Assembly: GCA_932521025.1 (NCBI GenBank)
Contig: OW051472.1
Location: 4,216,001-4,280,000 of the forward strand
Source of the DNA: Oscheius onirici
Taxonomy: Eukaryota; Nematoda; Chromadorea; Rhabditida; Rhabditidae
Length of the DNA stretch: 64,000 nt
Direction of reading: 5' to 3'
Shown piece after piece: positions 43,989-55,776 of this stretch. Numbering within the stretch: position 1 is the stretch's first letter; the number at the start of each line of letters is the position of its first letter. The notes under the pieces were generated by a model. It was not told the origin of the DNA. It searched no databases and saw only the letters and a program-made list of their open reading frames with translations. Position numbers and translations under genes: made by a program.

Positions 43989-46986
43989 AATACAATCAGA
44001 TGTAGGTGAAAATTCAATAAACGAAACTGGAAGCTCTTTTTTTTTTGTTTTTCAACAGTGTTTCAACCTTGTGTGGTGACCAATGAAAGAGAGGAGAAGC
44101 CTCAAGATTTATAGAATCGTAAACATTTGGTCAATTGGCTTTCAAAAAGGCTGAATAGGAATGAGGGATTGGACCAAAATGAGAAATTAATGAAAAGAGA
44201 CCTGATATGCGAACTATCTCTCTCAATGCGAGGCTTCGATCCAGGTCAACGGGCCGCGGGCTATCTTCTTCGCACATAATACGGGAGGAGAGTCCTCTCG
44301 AATCAACGCATATAGGAAATGGGATAATCGTCTTGTGAACAGCGGGGAGACAATGACTGAGAGAGGATTGAACAAATTGGCGCGGGAGCTGGTTTGAACG
44401 CGCAGGGCTGAGAATGGTACCGACCAGCTGTTACCAGCTGTTCTACACCTGCGGGACCTTTTTGCAGGAATGAATTGGTAAAAAGAGCAAAACAAGCGAT
44501 ACAAGAATATTTTGCACAAAGCGTGAACCCTCAAATGAGGAGCGAGTAGAGGACCGGAACTTGGCTAGCAGTAGGCATGGGAGCGGGCCGGGCCGGGCTT
44601 GGGCCGAGATTTCGAAAATTTTTAGATAAAAGGGGTGTTTTTTGACCAAAATGAAATCTCGGCCCGGCCCCGTCCGTTCCCATGCCTAGCTAGCAGTACC
44701 AAAATAAGTCCACCGGCCTAGACCATCTGTTGAAGACCAATGATCAGACCGGACATCAAAAAATACTTATGGTTCTTTTGCAATGTATCAGAATTGTCAA
44801 AATGCTCAAAGTCGTTTTTCACGAGGAATCTTGAAATAAGCAAGATGACTAAAGATTTCAACCAAATCTTACTAGCCGTAGCAAGAGTCGGTTGAGTCAA
44901 GTGGTCACTTCCTTATGCAACCAGTGTACTTCTTATGAATAAGGCAGTAGGAGTCGTTAGCTGCTCGTCAGACAAGAAAAAGGAGTACACTCGGAGCAGA
45001 AAATGCTGGTCAGAGCAGGAGAAAAGCTCGAGGGTCAACAAAAGTCAACAAACAGAGCTCATGGTCAATTGAGCAGGACTGTTTTTCATGCGAAAATGCT
45101 ATAATTATAGTGAACGACAGAGGGCCAGAGACAAGTCCAAGAGGCTATTAAACCAAGAGTTTTTGGAATGACCGGCCGACATGTCCAAGCGGCGTAAAAA
45201 GAGTCGGAGGATTGGGCAATTTGCATGTCTGGAAGGCTCCAGGGGGAAAACTTCTTTGCTTTTTGATAAAATCTTACTGACTCTCTTTGAGAATTTCCAT
45301 CGTACGTGAGAAGCGTTGGAAACATTTCTGGTCTGATTGGTTAACCGGTTTTAAAATCGTCGATATTTTTTCGCTCCAAGCGGAGCCTGAAGGAACTTTA
45401 GATACGAGGTACAGCCATTGTCAGCGAAATCTGAGCAAGATCAGAATGAAGAAGCTCGGGAGATATTGGGCAGGTTCAATCTTCTGTCTGAACGTAAATA
45501 AACTTGAAATAGCGCCTTTTCTGAGAGAAGTCTTCCCTGAATATAAGTCATGCCTGACCCCTGTACCAAACGTCAATTCATTTTTTCAGCCAATACGATT
45601 TGTAACCTACTTTTCTATGTTTTTTTCAAACACTACCCTAATCTGCACAGCGTCTGAAACTTCCTTTAGGAAGTTTGAAAGCATTACTGTTAGTGCTTCT
45701 TCCTTTCTTTGAAGACATTCAAGCTCGTCCCAAAAGTTTGAAATAATTTTCGCTTCAACTTTTCCCTGGTCTTTTTTTCTCATGTTGCGCTGTTATTCAC
45801 AAAAGGCAGAAGGCGGTCGCGATTGATCTGGGACAGTTGAAAAATGTGGGAACACAGCAAGGGGTCGAGAGGGGAAGTTTCTCTTTTGATCGAGGTTGTT
45901 CCATTTTTGAGATATCGTGATGAAAAGAATACTGTGTCTTATCAGGAGATTACAGTTCTCTAGACAGACCTTTCAGAAGTTTTATAGTACAAAACTTCTA
46001 AAACTCATCATGACTTTCTTCTGGAGATTATACTTTTCTGGAAACTGGTACAGAAATCTGTGGCTGCCAGAATGACTCTTATTGATAGCCACCCGGCCTT
46101 TAAGTGGCTCCATTTTTCACTCACTGTCTCTTTTGGTCGAAAGCCGCCACGCGACCCGGCACACGACGACGGATACTGTAGCATGTACTTGTTAGGAGGC
46201 GTTGGTGTTACGCAAAGTGGTCAAGTACATCTATACGCAACAACAGAAAAAACGTGGTCGAGGCTTCTTCAAATATTTGGAAGCAAGTGTTGCTATTTGC
46301 TATCTTTATCGGCCATTATCGACGAGAGCTTATTTTAAAAGTTTTGAAGATGTCTGGATCCTTTTGTGAGTCTTCAGTTTCTGACAGTTTTTCTTTTGCT
46401 CAAATTATATACCAAATGTTAAATTGGTCGTTATATTTTCATCTTCCGGAATGAAAATGGTATTCCACTAGATCCAGGACAAAACTAACAACGAAATCAG
46501 CAGAAAAGTATCTCCCCGTTAGAAAAGTTCCCTTCGGAAGATCTCTCCAGTCTTTGTTAACTGTTTTTAACTGGTCTCATTTTCAGACTTTTATCATTAA
46601 ACGAAATCCTCTGTTCCCCTCTAATTTTTTAACAGTTTGCAGAGATTTCCTTTGTCAGTGGCAGGTGTTATTGAATCAAAATGAACCTGTATTAAACCGT
46701 CTCTAGAAAATTTCAGACTTGTTTTTGAAACAGCTTATTATGTTTATTAACACTTGTCATGTAGGCTCTCATAATAATAAATATACACGGCTTATTAACA
46801 AAGTCAAACTGAGGCAACAGCTGGGATATATCTCGGAAGGGCAAGGCAATGGGACCCATTGTGGAGAGAGGTAAAAACGAGTCTGTACAATATACCCGGA
46901 TGAATATTGGGGTGAAAAGGCCAGACAATTCACGGGACGAGAAAATGAGCAAACTTTTTTTCGGGGACACACCAAACTATCTGGTT
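43989..46986. other. 3-kb region without recognised genes
   Basis: Contains the small hAT-type MITE at 44572-44688. Open frames (for example 45287-45712) show no motif and no matching splice partners. AT-rich with scattered microrepeats. Confidence 0.4.
44572..44688. mobile_element. 117-bp hAT-type MITE with 8-bp target duplication
   Basis: Ends are TAGGCATGGG...CCCATGCCTA, continuing inward as imperfectly complementary CGGGCCGGGCC and GGCCGAGATTTC arms of about 40 bp. The element is bracketed by GCTAGCAG at 44564-44571 and 44689-44696. An 8-bp duplication and these ends are typical of nonautonomous hAT elements. Confidence 0.85.
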
Positions 46987-49900
46987 CTACCTAGAGAAAC
47001 CGTGATACATGTCCGGATACAACATGGGATGATGAGCAAATTGGGGCTGCAGGGCTGGTGACGCGTAGGGACTGGTCATATGGAAGGCGAACGACATGTC
47101 TGGATCCATTTTTGGAGGATTCTGCAGGTACTCGTCTCCAGGGCTACTGGCAGAAGCATGTCCCGAGTCTGAGCTTTCATCCAGGTCGGGAGTAGAAGCC
47201 GAATTCTTCTCGTGTGCCTGCAATTCAGCGTTTATTTCATTTTATTCTTCTGTTGATTTTCGCTCAAAAGAGTAACGATTCAAAACTCAGTACCAGTTCA
47301 CACGACTTGTTATTCCCTCCCCCTCATTTCTTGAATGAAAAATGACGAGATACAAACCGGCCCGACTGTTATTCGTGGACCTCCTCTTTACGGTAGAGGG
47401 AGAGAAAGAGAAATCGGATTAAGACCAGTTGGTCTCCTGATAGGCAGACAGCGGGATGAAGATCATATCGCTGCGGGGATTAGGAACAAATCGTTGAGAA
47501 GTGTTGAGAGGATAATTGGCCAAGTTGTCAGGAACATGTTTCGTTCCTTTTATTCTTTGAGCAAGTTTCTTTGGATCTAGTCGCAGGAACCCCTCTCCTG
47601 TTTGTTCTTCTCACCTTCTGATGCTTCCTAAGTGAACTCGGATGCGTGTAGGTCTTTCCACAGCCCTTGATTCGACAAGTATACGGCTTGTCCGTTGTGT
47701 GCACATGCATGTGCTTCTTCCTGTCCGACGAGTTCGCGAATCGTCTGTCGCAGCCTGGATGTGCACATGGGAATGGCTTCTCTTCTGAAAAAATCATTCA
47801 AAATCAGGACGTGTGTTGAAACATCTGCCCCTTAATTTTTCTCGTGAATGCAAATCGCGACACATCTGTCCCCTACCTCATCTTTTCGGCCTAGAAAAGA
47901 AGACAGACCGATGCTTTAGGGAAGAACTGTGCTGGTGTTAAGGGTCATCGCGCGTGACCCAAGTGAAGAGAGGAGTGCTCAGTAGTAATTAGCCAATGGG
48001 ACAGAGAACAATAGAATAGAGAACCGGTAATTTGTATTGGGAGTCGGATTAGAGGTCTGTTGAGAGACTATCATAACCAGAAAACTATTTTTCTTCACGT
48101 TCACACCTGTTTCAAGCGTATTTTCTCACAAGAGACATCAGAACAACACTCTATTCCTCAGCTGTGATATAAGCCCCGTATGTTTCGAAGCATTTTCTCT
48201 AATTAGCGGGAAGACTCTTTTGATGATCTCGGTAATTAGTTCTGTGGCCGGAGTTACGCAAATCAGCTGGTTGAGTGGCGTTGTTGCGCCTCCTGGTAGG
48301 AAAAAGGTAGCCGCCATATAAACAAGACCCGTAATCCTGCTAATCCTGACTCCTCCTAGCAATCCCTCCAACCAAAAAAGTTGCTTTTTTCTGTTCAAAA
48401 CGGCCGAGGACCGACCGACTGTCACATTAGAGGGCGCAGCGGGAGAGCTACGGTATCGCGGGAGTCTTTACGATGGGCCCTCACCTATTCACGCGAATGG
48501 GTTGCGGCTTGATTCTAATGCAAAAAGACGTTGCGAGAGAAAGATTCTTCCTTCCTTTAAAGAGGACAATTAGACTCGTGTTTTTGTCAGATTTGTACAC
48601 CTGGCGTCTTGGCACCACCATCATAATTGTGGCCCAATAGTGAGCAACAATCGAGAGTGGGCAATTACGCGAGTGCTCAGAAGCTTTTAAAAGTTTTTGC
48701 CGTATCGATTCGAAAAAAAGTGATAGCAGCCCCCAAACGTTAGGTACGGGACAAATGACGTGTAAACATTGGATACTCAGCTACGTAACCAAAAATTAAT
48801 TGCTTAACATTTGCGATGAGTATCAGTGGGTCTCGATGAACGTTTTAAAACAAAATAAATGAAAACAAGTGCGAAGTTTTTAGTTCCTTGAGGATACAGA
48901 AATCAAACCCTCTGTAACCGAGCCGACCGTTATTCCCTCAGTCAATCGCCTCAATCTTCTCTTCGCTCCCTATTGAATGGTCAGAAGTGAGTCCACAATG
49001 TGGCTAATCCCTCTCTTAGATTCACACTATCTCTGGCAGATGGTGCGAATGTTATGAGGTCAACTTACGAGTGTGAGTGCGCATGTGGATCTTCATGTTC
49101 TCGCTTCGGGCGAATTCCTTCTTGCACGTCTCGCAGATGAAAGGTCGTTCTCCTGTATGGACTCGCACGTGGTTCACGAGCTTGTACTTGGCCTGAAACA
49201 GACTTATTGCGGTGATGGGGAAAGGGAAAGACAGGCGAGATATTCAACAGTCTTTTTGGTTGTTTGTTTTATCGAAGCAGATATGAGGCGCAATACTTAG
49301 CAAAGGTATACAGAAAAATTCGGAATTTTGCTGTGTATCCAGCGTTTATCTGAACTGATGGGTTCCGTGACGAATTACTTGCGTATTCGGGAAGAACAAA
49401 CCGTACCTTGAAGGCTTTGCCAATGCGACTGCAATCCTTCCATCGACAGACATGGACAGCACTTTCACAGACTCCGATGTGCATCGTGGACACGTGATCG
49501 GAGAGTTGTTTCTCGTCGAAAACATGATGTGAACAGGGTTTTCCATCATCGAGCATCCATTTGCAGATTTTCGGCTTGCCGTCGCCTTTGAATCCCCCAC
49601 CAAATGGAACGGCTGGTCTGCAAAAAAAGTAGAGATACTGTAGTTGATTTCTTAGGCAAACAGTCACCTCGCTCCCACAAAAGTAACCGGTTCCGGACAG
49701 TACGTATTTTCGCAGAAAAGAAAGATTGGTTTAACGGTTTCGAAGGAAAAAGGTGTTGCGAAAATGTACGAAAATATATTTCCCCCTTGCAGAACAAACG
49801 AGATTTTTTTTGGGCAGCTCTTTCATTCGAATCTTCAAAAGTTCGAGATGTTTCTCTTCAGACCGTAAAAACAGTTTCTTTGCGGCTAATTGAACCCGAG

Positions 49901-50312
49901 TGGGAGATGAGAAGAACCTCTTCTTACCGCACTCTGATTGTGAGTCTATTTATGCTGTTTGGAATAAAATAACGGACTCTAGACTCTGTTCTAAACTAAA
50001 TACAGTAATTGTTCAAAAAAGGTCATGGAAGTCGAGAAAAAATTACCTGTACTGTGCCAAGTAGTCTGGATTTGGCTGTGGCGGAAAGAAGGGTGGCATT
50101 GCGTAAAAGTTCGGAGACATCGGATAGACTCCTGGTGTTGGATGGACCAGTTCTTCTGCACAAAGAGGCTATATTCCAGAAAAGAGCGTAAAGAAACCTT
50201 TGAAGAAGATCGGCCCATGACTCTGAGGGTAGACGCTGCACTCATCCCGAAATCTGGCAGCGGCAGCTGGAGGAGCCGCAGCCGTAGCCGGGACAGAATA
50301 GTTGCTATGCAT
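46987..50312 (-). CDS. zic/ref-2-like: ZIC-family zinc-finger transcription factor
   Basis: Model complement(join(46987..47217,47615..47784,49069..49192,49407..49617,50047..50155,50198..50312)), 319 aa. Five C2H2 fingers at about residues 80-245. The first is an atypical ZIC finger ([17 protein letters not shown]...H) and the second CRWKDC...[20 protein letters not shown]. They are followed by [51 protein letters not shown] and [21 protein letters not shown]. These signatures separate ZIC from GLI and GLIS. N terminus is Ala/Pro/Tyr-rich; C terminus Ser/Asp then Pro/Tyr-rich. ZIC proteins bind GC-rich sites and control neural and epidermal patterning; the C. elegans member is ref-2. Introns 2, 3 and 4 are long (429, 214 and 1,284 nt), as is common in developmental genes. 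The finger 3-4 linker reads TQEKPF rather than TGEKPF. Confidence 0.93.
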
Positions 50313-50389
50313 ATTACGGTAGTGGAGTTCTTTAGGCGTCCCACAGCTCAAGCACAGTGGGCAGCTCAGTAGGAGACTCAAGCTGACTC

Positions 50390-50470
50390 CGCCCCACAGT
50401 TACTTCCCGCGCCACCCTCCGAAACCGTGCTATTGGCGGTGGGCGTGACCGAAGGGTGCTATTGGCTATG
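50390..50470 (-). promoter_or_regulatory. Candidate ZIC-gene promoter: CCAAT and GC-rich boxes
   Basis: About 90-150 bases upstream of the ZIC start lie two ATTGG motifs (inverted CCAAT) around 50431 and 50461, with GGTGGGCGTGACC and CCGCCCCAC between and beside them. The GC-rich context differs from surrounding DNA. Suggestive only. Confidence 0.35.
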
Positions 50471-51654
50471 CGAATTGTGGTCTACTTTGGATTTCTCTCG
50501 AGATCCAAGCTGCGGGAGACGGACGTGTCTATTGTGAGGAGCGAGAGGTGTGGAAAGAGGGAGAAGGAGCCAGCTGGATGGCTGTTAGAGAGGGTTAGTT
50601 GGGATAGCAGTGACTTCCACCTGTGGTTGCTCTCCGCCGGCTCTCCTAGCTAAGATCTCAGACTAGTCAGATGTTACAGACGTTGCTCAGAAACGAACAT
50701 TTCGAGACTCATTTGTTGTCTGTTTCTAGTTCGTTCAAAAGTTCTCCTCAATTGAAAAATCAGTTATCAATATTGTTTTCTAGTTTTAATGTTCCAGGAG
50801 CAAAATTTTTTTCTTTGACAAAACTTTCTCGACTAAATTCTAAAAATTGACTATTAACTTGGCAGAAATGTTGACAAGATTTCCTGATAATGAATCTGTT
50901 AGGTGGTAGTGCAATTATCAAAGTAGAATTACCTCGGCCAAAAGATCATGAAGTTTGTCCTGTATAGCGACATCTTCTGGAATAAGGACAGTAGAAAAGA
51001 AGCCGTGTTGAGAAGTTTAATGTCATTTAAAGTTGACGCGGAACGAGTTCTTTTCCTCACATGATGAAAAAGGCAAATGGAATACGGTAAGACAGTCGCG
51101 TGTCGGACCTGTCCACAACTATATGATATCGTTCGTGGATCCGGTGTCCTTATGAGATCTCGAGGAAGAGATAGAGATGATTAATCAACGCCCACCTAAT
51201 AATCACATTTAATCCAGAAAAACTTTCTCAGGAGCTCCTTTTCCAGTTCTCTTTCATCCCACCTTCTTGTGACTCGCTCTCTTTTCGGAAACTGGTAACA
51301 TGTTTTGGGGCTATGCTGAACAATAGTGTGAGGGCATAGCAACGCGGCTCTCTTTTCTCGGCCAAAACGACAAGAGTTAAGGTGTGAAAAGAGAGGGACC
51401 CGCGACTTGAACTCGTAATTGCTTGTTTACCCTCTCTAATCTCTACAAAGGTCCTAAAATCCATTTGTGCGGGGTGTGCGGATTTATGACGCGATTAGAA
51501 TATGAATAGAGAGCCCTGACAGTAGGACTCGTAAATGAAACTGCCCAATTCTATTCACTCTCGTCGCACACAATATAAATCCAGACACCTATTCAGAAAA
51601 AGCGATGTCTGGATATATAAAGGTGAGATAAAAAATGCAAAAAAAAGTGTGAAA

Positions 51655-52085
51655 GCCCGATGCGGGGCTCGAACCCGCGACAGCAAGATTAAGAGTCTGG
51701 TGCTCTATCGACTGAGCCAGGCTTTTTGAAAACCTGAGCTGCGCTGCGGCCAGGTTGGACTTTGCGGCGGGCTAAAAAAATTCATTTCGCATTTTTTTTG
51801 TTTCCAAATACGTCCCCCGATTAGATTTAGTTTTGCCATCAGAAAAATTGGAAGAAAATCGAAAACTGACAATGAAAATAGAAGAAAACTGCTATTTTCA
51901 CCGAATTTCGTCAAAAATCCGCATTTTCTTCTATTTTTGTCGTTAGTTTTCGATTTTCTTCCAATTTTTCTGATGGCAAAACTAAATCTAATCGGGGGAC
52001 GTATTTTACCCGCCGCAAAGTCCAACCTGGCCGCAGCGCAGCGCAACAAACCAGAATCAACAAGCCTGGACTGAGCTAACCGGGC
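51655..52085 (-). pseudogene. tRNA-Lys(CTT) gene split by a MITE
   Basis: The 3' two-thirds (51655-51717: T arm GGTTCGAGCCCC, variable region, anticodon loop CTCTTAA, 3' side of the D arm) and the 5' part (52069-52085: GCCCGGTTAGCTCAGTC) are separated by a 351-bp insertion. The 8-bp GACTGAGC of the D arm is repeated on both sides. Removing the insert and one copy restores a normal D arm. The anticodon stem has one mismatch (CCAGA against TCTTG). With the insertion, no functional tRNA can be made. Confidence 0.85.
51718..52068. mobile_element. 351-bp hAT-type MITE inserted in tRNA-Lys
   Basis: Begins CAGGCTTTTTG and ends CAACAAGCCTG. The arms are long inverted repeats (TGCGCTGCGGCCAGGTTGG with its complement, then ACGTCCCCCGATTAGATTTAG and a further 60-bp pairing), so the whole element folds back on itself. 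Target duplication is GACTGAGC, 51710-51717 and 52069-52076. No coding capacity. The 8-bp duplication and CAGG...CCTG ends point to a hAT transposase acting in trans. Confidence 0.88.
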
Positions 52086-54005
52086 TGATGGGCGACCACA
52101 AATCTAAGAACAGTGATAAAATTTCAGCCTCTTTAGTTTTGTTTCAAACATCTCTGTATCAAGTTGAGAATATTTGTAGAGGTTGAATGAATCTTTTCAC
52201 ATTTTTTGTACAATCAGCTTCTTGACTCTCGCAGAATGTTCCCATCCTGTCATAACCTTAAAACCTGGCTTCCTCTTCACCCCAGCCAATTCGAAAGAAT
52301 AATAAATGAGGACAGGTGAATATCCTTTCCGCTACTTGAGTAGCCTAATTGACAATTTTGAATACGGTAATCCCTTGCGTCACCTGAAGAGGTCCGCAAC
52401 TGAAATATCATGATCTGTCTTGTGGCGGGAGCGGGACAATATACACAGAAGAGAGACAATCCTAACAGTAATCTTAGGGCGAGAAGTTGATTGATGCCCA
52501 TTGGCGCCAAGGTCGGTTGTGATAAGAGACAGCCGACGGTCGCGTGCCGCGCGAATCATCTAGCACAGGTGAGGGATGAGTCGGAAGGAAGCCATCTGTC
52601 AGGAAGAGTCGGCACGCAACATTCTGAGAAGTGAGAGGAAATGGGGAGACAGAATGAAAGAGTTTCTGCTCTATCCAAAAACACAAATTTGTAAAGGAAG
52701 ACTCTGGAAGAGACACTTGGCATATTGTGAGGTATTATATAAAGTGATCGCAGAGGTTTGAAGCATTGGATCGGGGTTGAGAGAAGGTTTAGACAAGTTT
52801 CTAATCGACCCGTCAAAAGCAATGGAAGGACCAGAAACTCCACACCTTGCCAAATGCGAAACTATTCTCTTGGTCCTGTAGCCTATATTGCCTATTTTCT
52901 TCCCCTGTACTCTCCTTGCTCAATTTTCCAGTCGACTGACTAAAAACAGACTGCTCTCGTGTGGTACCTAGGGTGTAATAAGCTCTTGTGCAACAGGCAA
53001 TCAACGCAATTAGCCGCTCCGCATCCAATTGACACCCCACGTTACGTAACAGAGTCCTGCGACTACTGTATTTTCATGAACTCTCGGGTTTCCAGAGACG
53101 CAATATTCTGGCTCGGGACAAAGAGTCCATGTTTGCCACACAGGCCTCTAATTTCGGCTGGCTAATCGGCCTTATCCGGACTGCCCCTTTGTTTCAGCAC
53201 TTCCTAAGGCCAAAATGGATCGAAAGGCTATGGGAGAGAGTCTAAGACACAGCAAGGAGTTGCCCTCTGTTGACACCATTACTCATTGCTAATCTCATTG
53301 TATTCATGACTCCAGGTGACGGACATACTCTCTGCCTTCGGGAATACCGTCAGCATTTGGCTATGGATCTCCCATTGAGACAGGGTTTATCCAGCTGATG
53401 GTGTGAATGACAGTAAGCTGAGAAATGTTCTCAACAATTCTCTGTGCTGACTTTTAGTGAAAAGTGTGTTGCGATCTAAACTGTTCAGAAGAGCAGCATT
53501 TTCTTTCGAGACCCATTCGCTCTTGGATAGCACGTAAACTTTGTGGATAACTTTTAACTTTAGCTGCGTATCTTCGGCAGAGTATCCAATAAGTGAAATT
53601 TGACCCAACGGATGTGTTTCACGAAGAAAACATTTGGTATCACTCTTCAGGAAGCAACATCTCCGCACATGTCTGTTTAATATTTGTTCACAAACGGTCA
53701 TAGTTGCTGCCGGCAATTAACAAGAGAAGAATGACGTAACAATCGAGCAGCAGGGGAGCTTCTTGACCATCCAACGTGATCAAATAAGTTGACTGTTTGT
53801 GTTCAGTCAGTGCGAAGGTTTTTTGATCTTATAAAAATGATTTCTTTTTGTATCACACTTCCTTCTCAAACACTTCCGGATAATCTTCTTCCTCCTCGCC
53901 GCCGGCAGCACGAAGAATGATGGTCCTAAAATTATGTTTGTTCATGGAGAAAAAGTAGACTGAAACATAAAACCAAACCTCTTCCCCAACCCTTTTAGGT
54001 GCAAT

Positions 54006-55541
54006 ATGTGTATTTTTCTGCTCTTCATTTTATGTTTTGTCGTTGGTTTTGGTCAAAATATTTCAACAGGTCGATTAGGTTCAATTCCTGGAATAAAAAT
54101 CTTTTAGAACTAACTGAGAGCAACTACTTTTCGACTGTGACTCGTCTGAAACGAGATCTCATGGCGAATTATGACTGGCTAGTTCCAGCAGTCTACTATT
54201 ATGGTTAATACTTGTCCATGGCAAAAAAGTGTTTCTAGATAACTCTGAGAATCCATTTGGACCAATGATAGCCAATTTTACTTTGGTCTACTGCAAACTG
54301 ATCGAAATTGTAAGGGATTTCTGAATTCTGTCGTATTGAACAGATTTCAGAACCAGGCTCGACAGTCCATGACGATGATTTTGGACTTTGACACTTTTTG
54401 GAAAGATCCCCGTCTTGTCTGGAATCCTAGTGATTATAATGGAATTAAGGAAATTATTATTGGCAAATTTGAAAGTCTTTGGATGCCGGATATCGTTCCT
54501 TATGATACGTTTGATCAGTATCAAAGTACTGGAGTAGTTGACGTTTAGGATCTCTTACGAAGAAGTGATTCCAGACGACCGACTAGCTTTTAGGGTGCTA
54601 TTCTTGTGTTCTAAGTAAGTATGGTTTAAGATAATGCACGATGGATTGGTTGGAATATACAAGACCTTGCATCTAGAGTTCATCTGCCGACTTCAGGTAT
54701 CGTAGTAATAAGTTCGACCACTTTTTCAGTTATCCGACTTTCCCTTCGACTCTCAAAATTGTTCGCTAAACTTTAACTCTTTCAACTACGCATCAGAAGT
54801 CTTCAAATTGTATGGAACCGCCAACCGACGGCAAACAGCCGAACGGGTAGGTTCTTTTGTTAATGGATCAGACTCGGTCATCGTCTGATTCATTTAGGGA
54901 AACGGCGAATGGATCGTCCTAAATATATCAGTCGAGAACTGGAGCATGATATCGGTTGAAGGATCTAATCTTAGCTTCACCAAATTCATGTTCACCCTCG
55001 AAAGGAGCCAGACCTACTACATTGTTCTGATGATCATTCCTTCGTTCGTTCTGACTTTGCTTTGTGTGATGGGACTGTTCTGGAATCCGATCGATGACGA
55101 CGGCTACATGGACAGGGTGAGGTTTTAAGGAAGCAAGAACAGAGCAGTTTTTAGCTCAATCTCGGGCTGACCTCGATTCTTGCTCTGGTCTTTGTTCTTC
55201 AGATGGTCACGCAGGACATGCCCAAGATCAACGGGATGAACAAACTTTGTAAAAACTGTTCCAAATACATCTGACACCCTAAATTTCAGCTGTTTTCCTC
55301 ATGATCGATTTGGCTCTTGTTACGGTAGCTAGTTTTTTGGTAATGATGTTGGGAAAGTTTCGAATTACGGAAAAGAAGTTGGAGAAACATTTTGAGCAGT
55401 AAGTTTCTATTGTTTTGAGATACTGATTTGAATTCCAGACAACGATGGCTCCTTTCTCTCTTGAACCAGAAGATCAACTACCTTTTAATGGCCATTTTCA
55501 GCATAGCTGCCACCGTCAATTTTATTGTTCTGGTTGCTTGA
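54006..55541 (+). CDS. lgc: Cys-loop ligand-gated ion channel subunit (copy 1)
   Basis: Model of eleven exons, join(54006..54069,54108..54203,54239..54309,54351..54517,54549..54594,54631..54696,54730..54846,54898..55116,55155..55248,55290..55398,55439..55541), 383 aa. Signal peptide MCIFLLFILCFVVGFGQ. Ligand-binding domain with WKDPRLVWNPSDYNGI and SLWMPDIVPYD. The Cys loop is C-x13-C in ICRLQLSDFPFDSQNC. Membrane helices: M1 YYIVLMIIPSFVLTLLCVMGLFW, M2 LNLGLTSILALVFVLQMV, M3 VFLMIDLALVTVASFLVMMLG and M4 YLLMAIFSIAATVNFIVLVA. Intact and complete. It forms pentameric channels in neurons or muscle; the transmitter and ion selectivity are not evident. Adjacent paralogue at 55777 shares exon lengths. 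Start follows CCCTTTTAG, a likely spliced-leader site. Confidence 0.9.
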
Positions 55542-55776
55542 GATAAATGAACTTTTTGGATAATTTAGTAACTTTCCAGTTGTTTTGTTCAAAAAGATGC
55601 AAATTTTGTCGTGTTCAACAGAGAAAGAGTGATGTGTCAAAACAGGAGATCTTACGAAAATTTCCAGAATCGAAAAGTATGTTCTTTGATTCCTAAATCG
55701 ACCTGACCTTTTCACACAAACTTGTCATCCAGTAACTCAACTCCCATATTTGCCTCCGCTTTTTGACTCGCCCAAA

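Larger units (their letters stand above)
50471..54005. other. 3.5-kb gene-free stretch, mostly featureless
   Basis: Holds the split tRNA-Lys and its MITE (51655-52085). A minus-strand ORF of 29 codons near 53850-53945 (ending EEDYPEVFEKEV) follows a TTTTAG acceptor and might be a terminal exon, but no partner exon was found. No other coding signal was recognised. Confidence 0.4.

Noticed and set aside
49604-49972. 122-codon plus-strand open frame in the ZIC intron
   Set aside because: Lies across intron 2 and an exon edge of the ZIC gene on the other strand; no motif.
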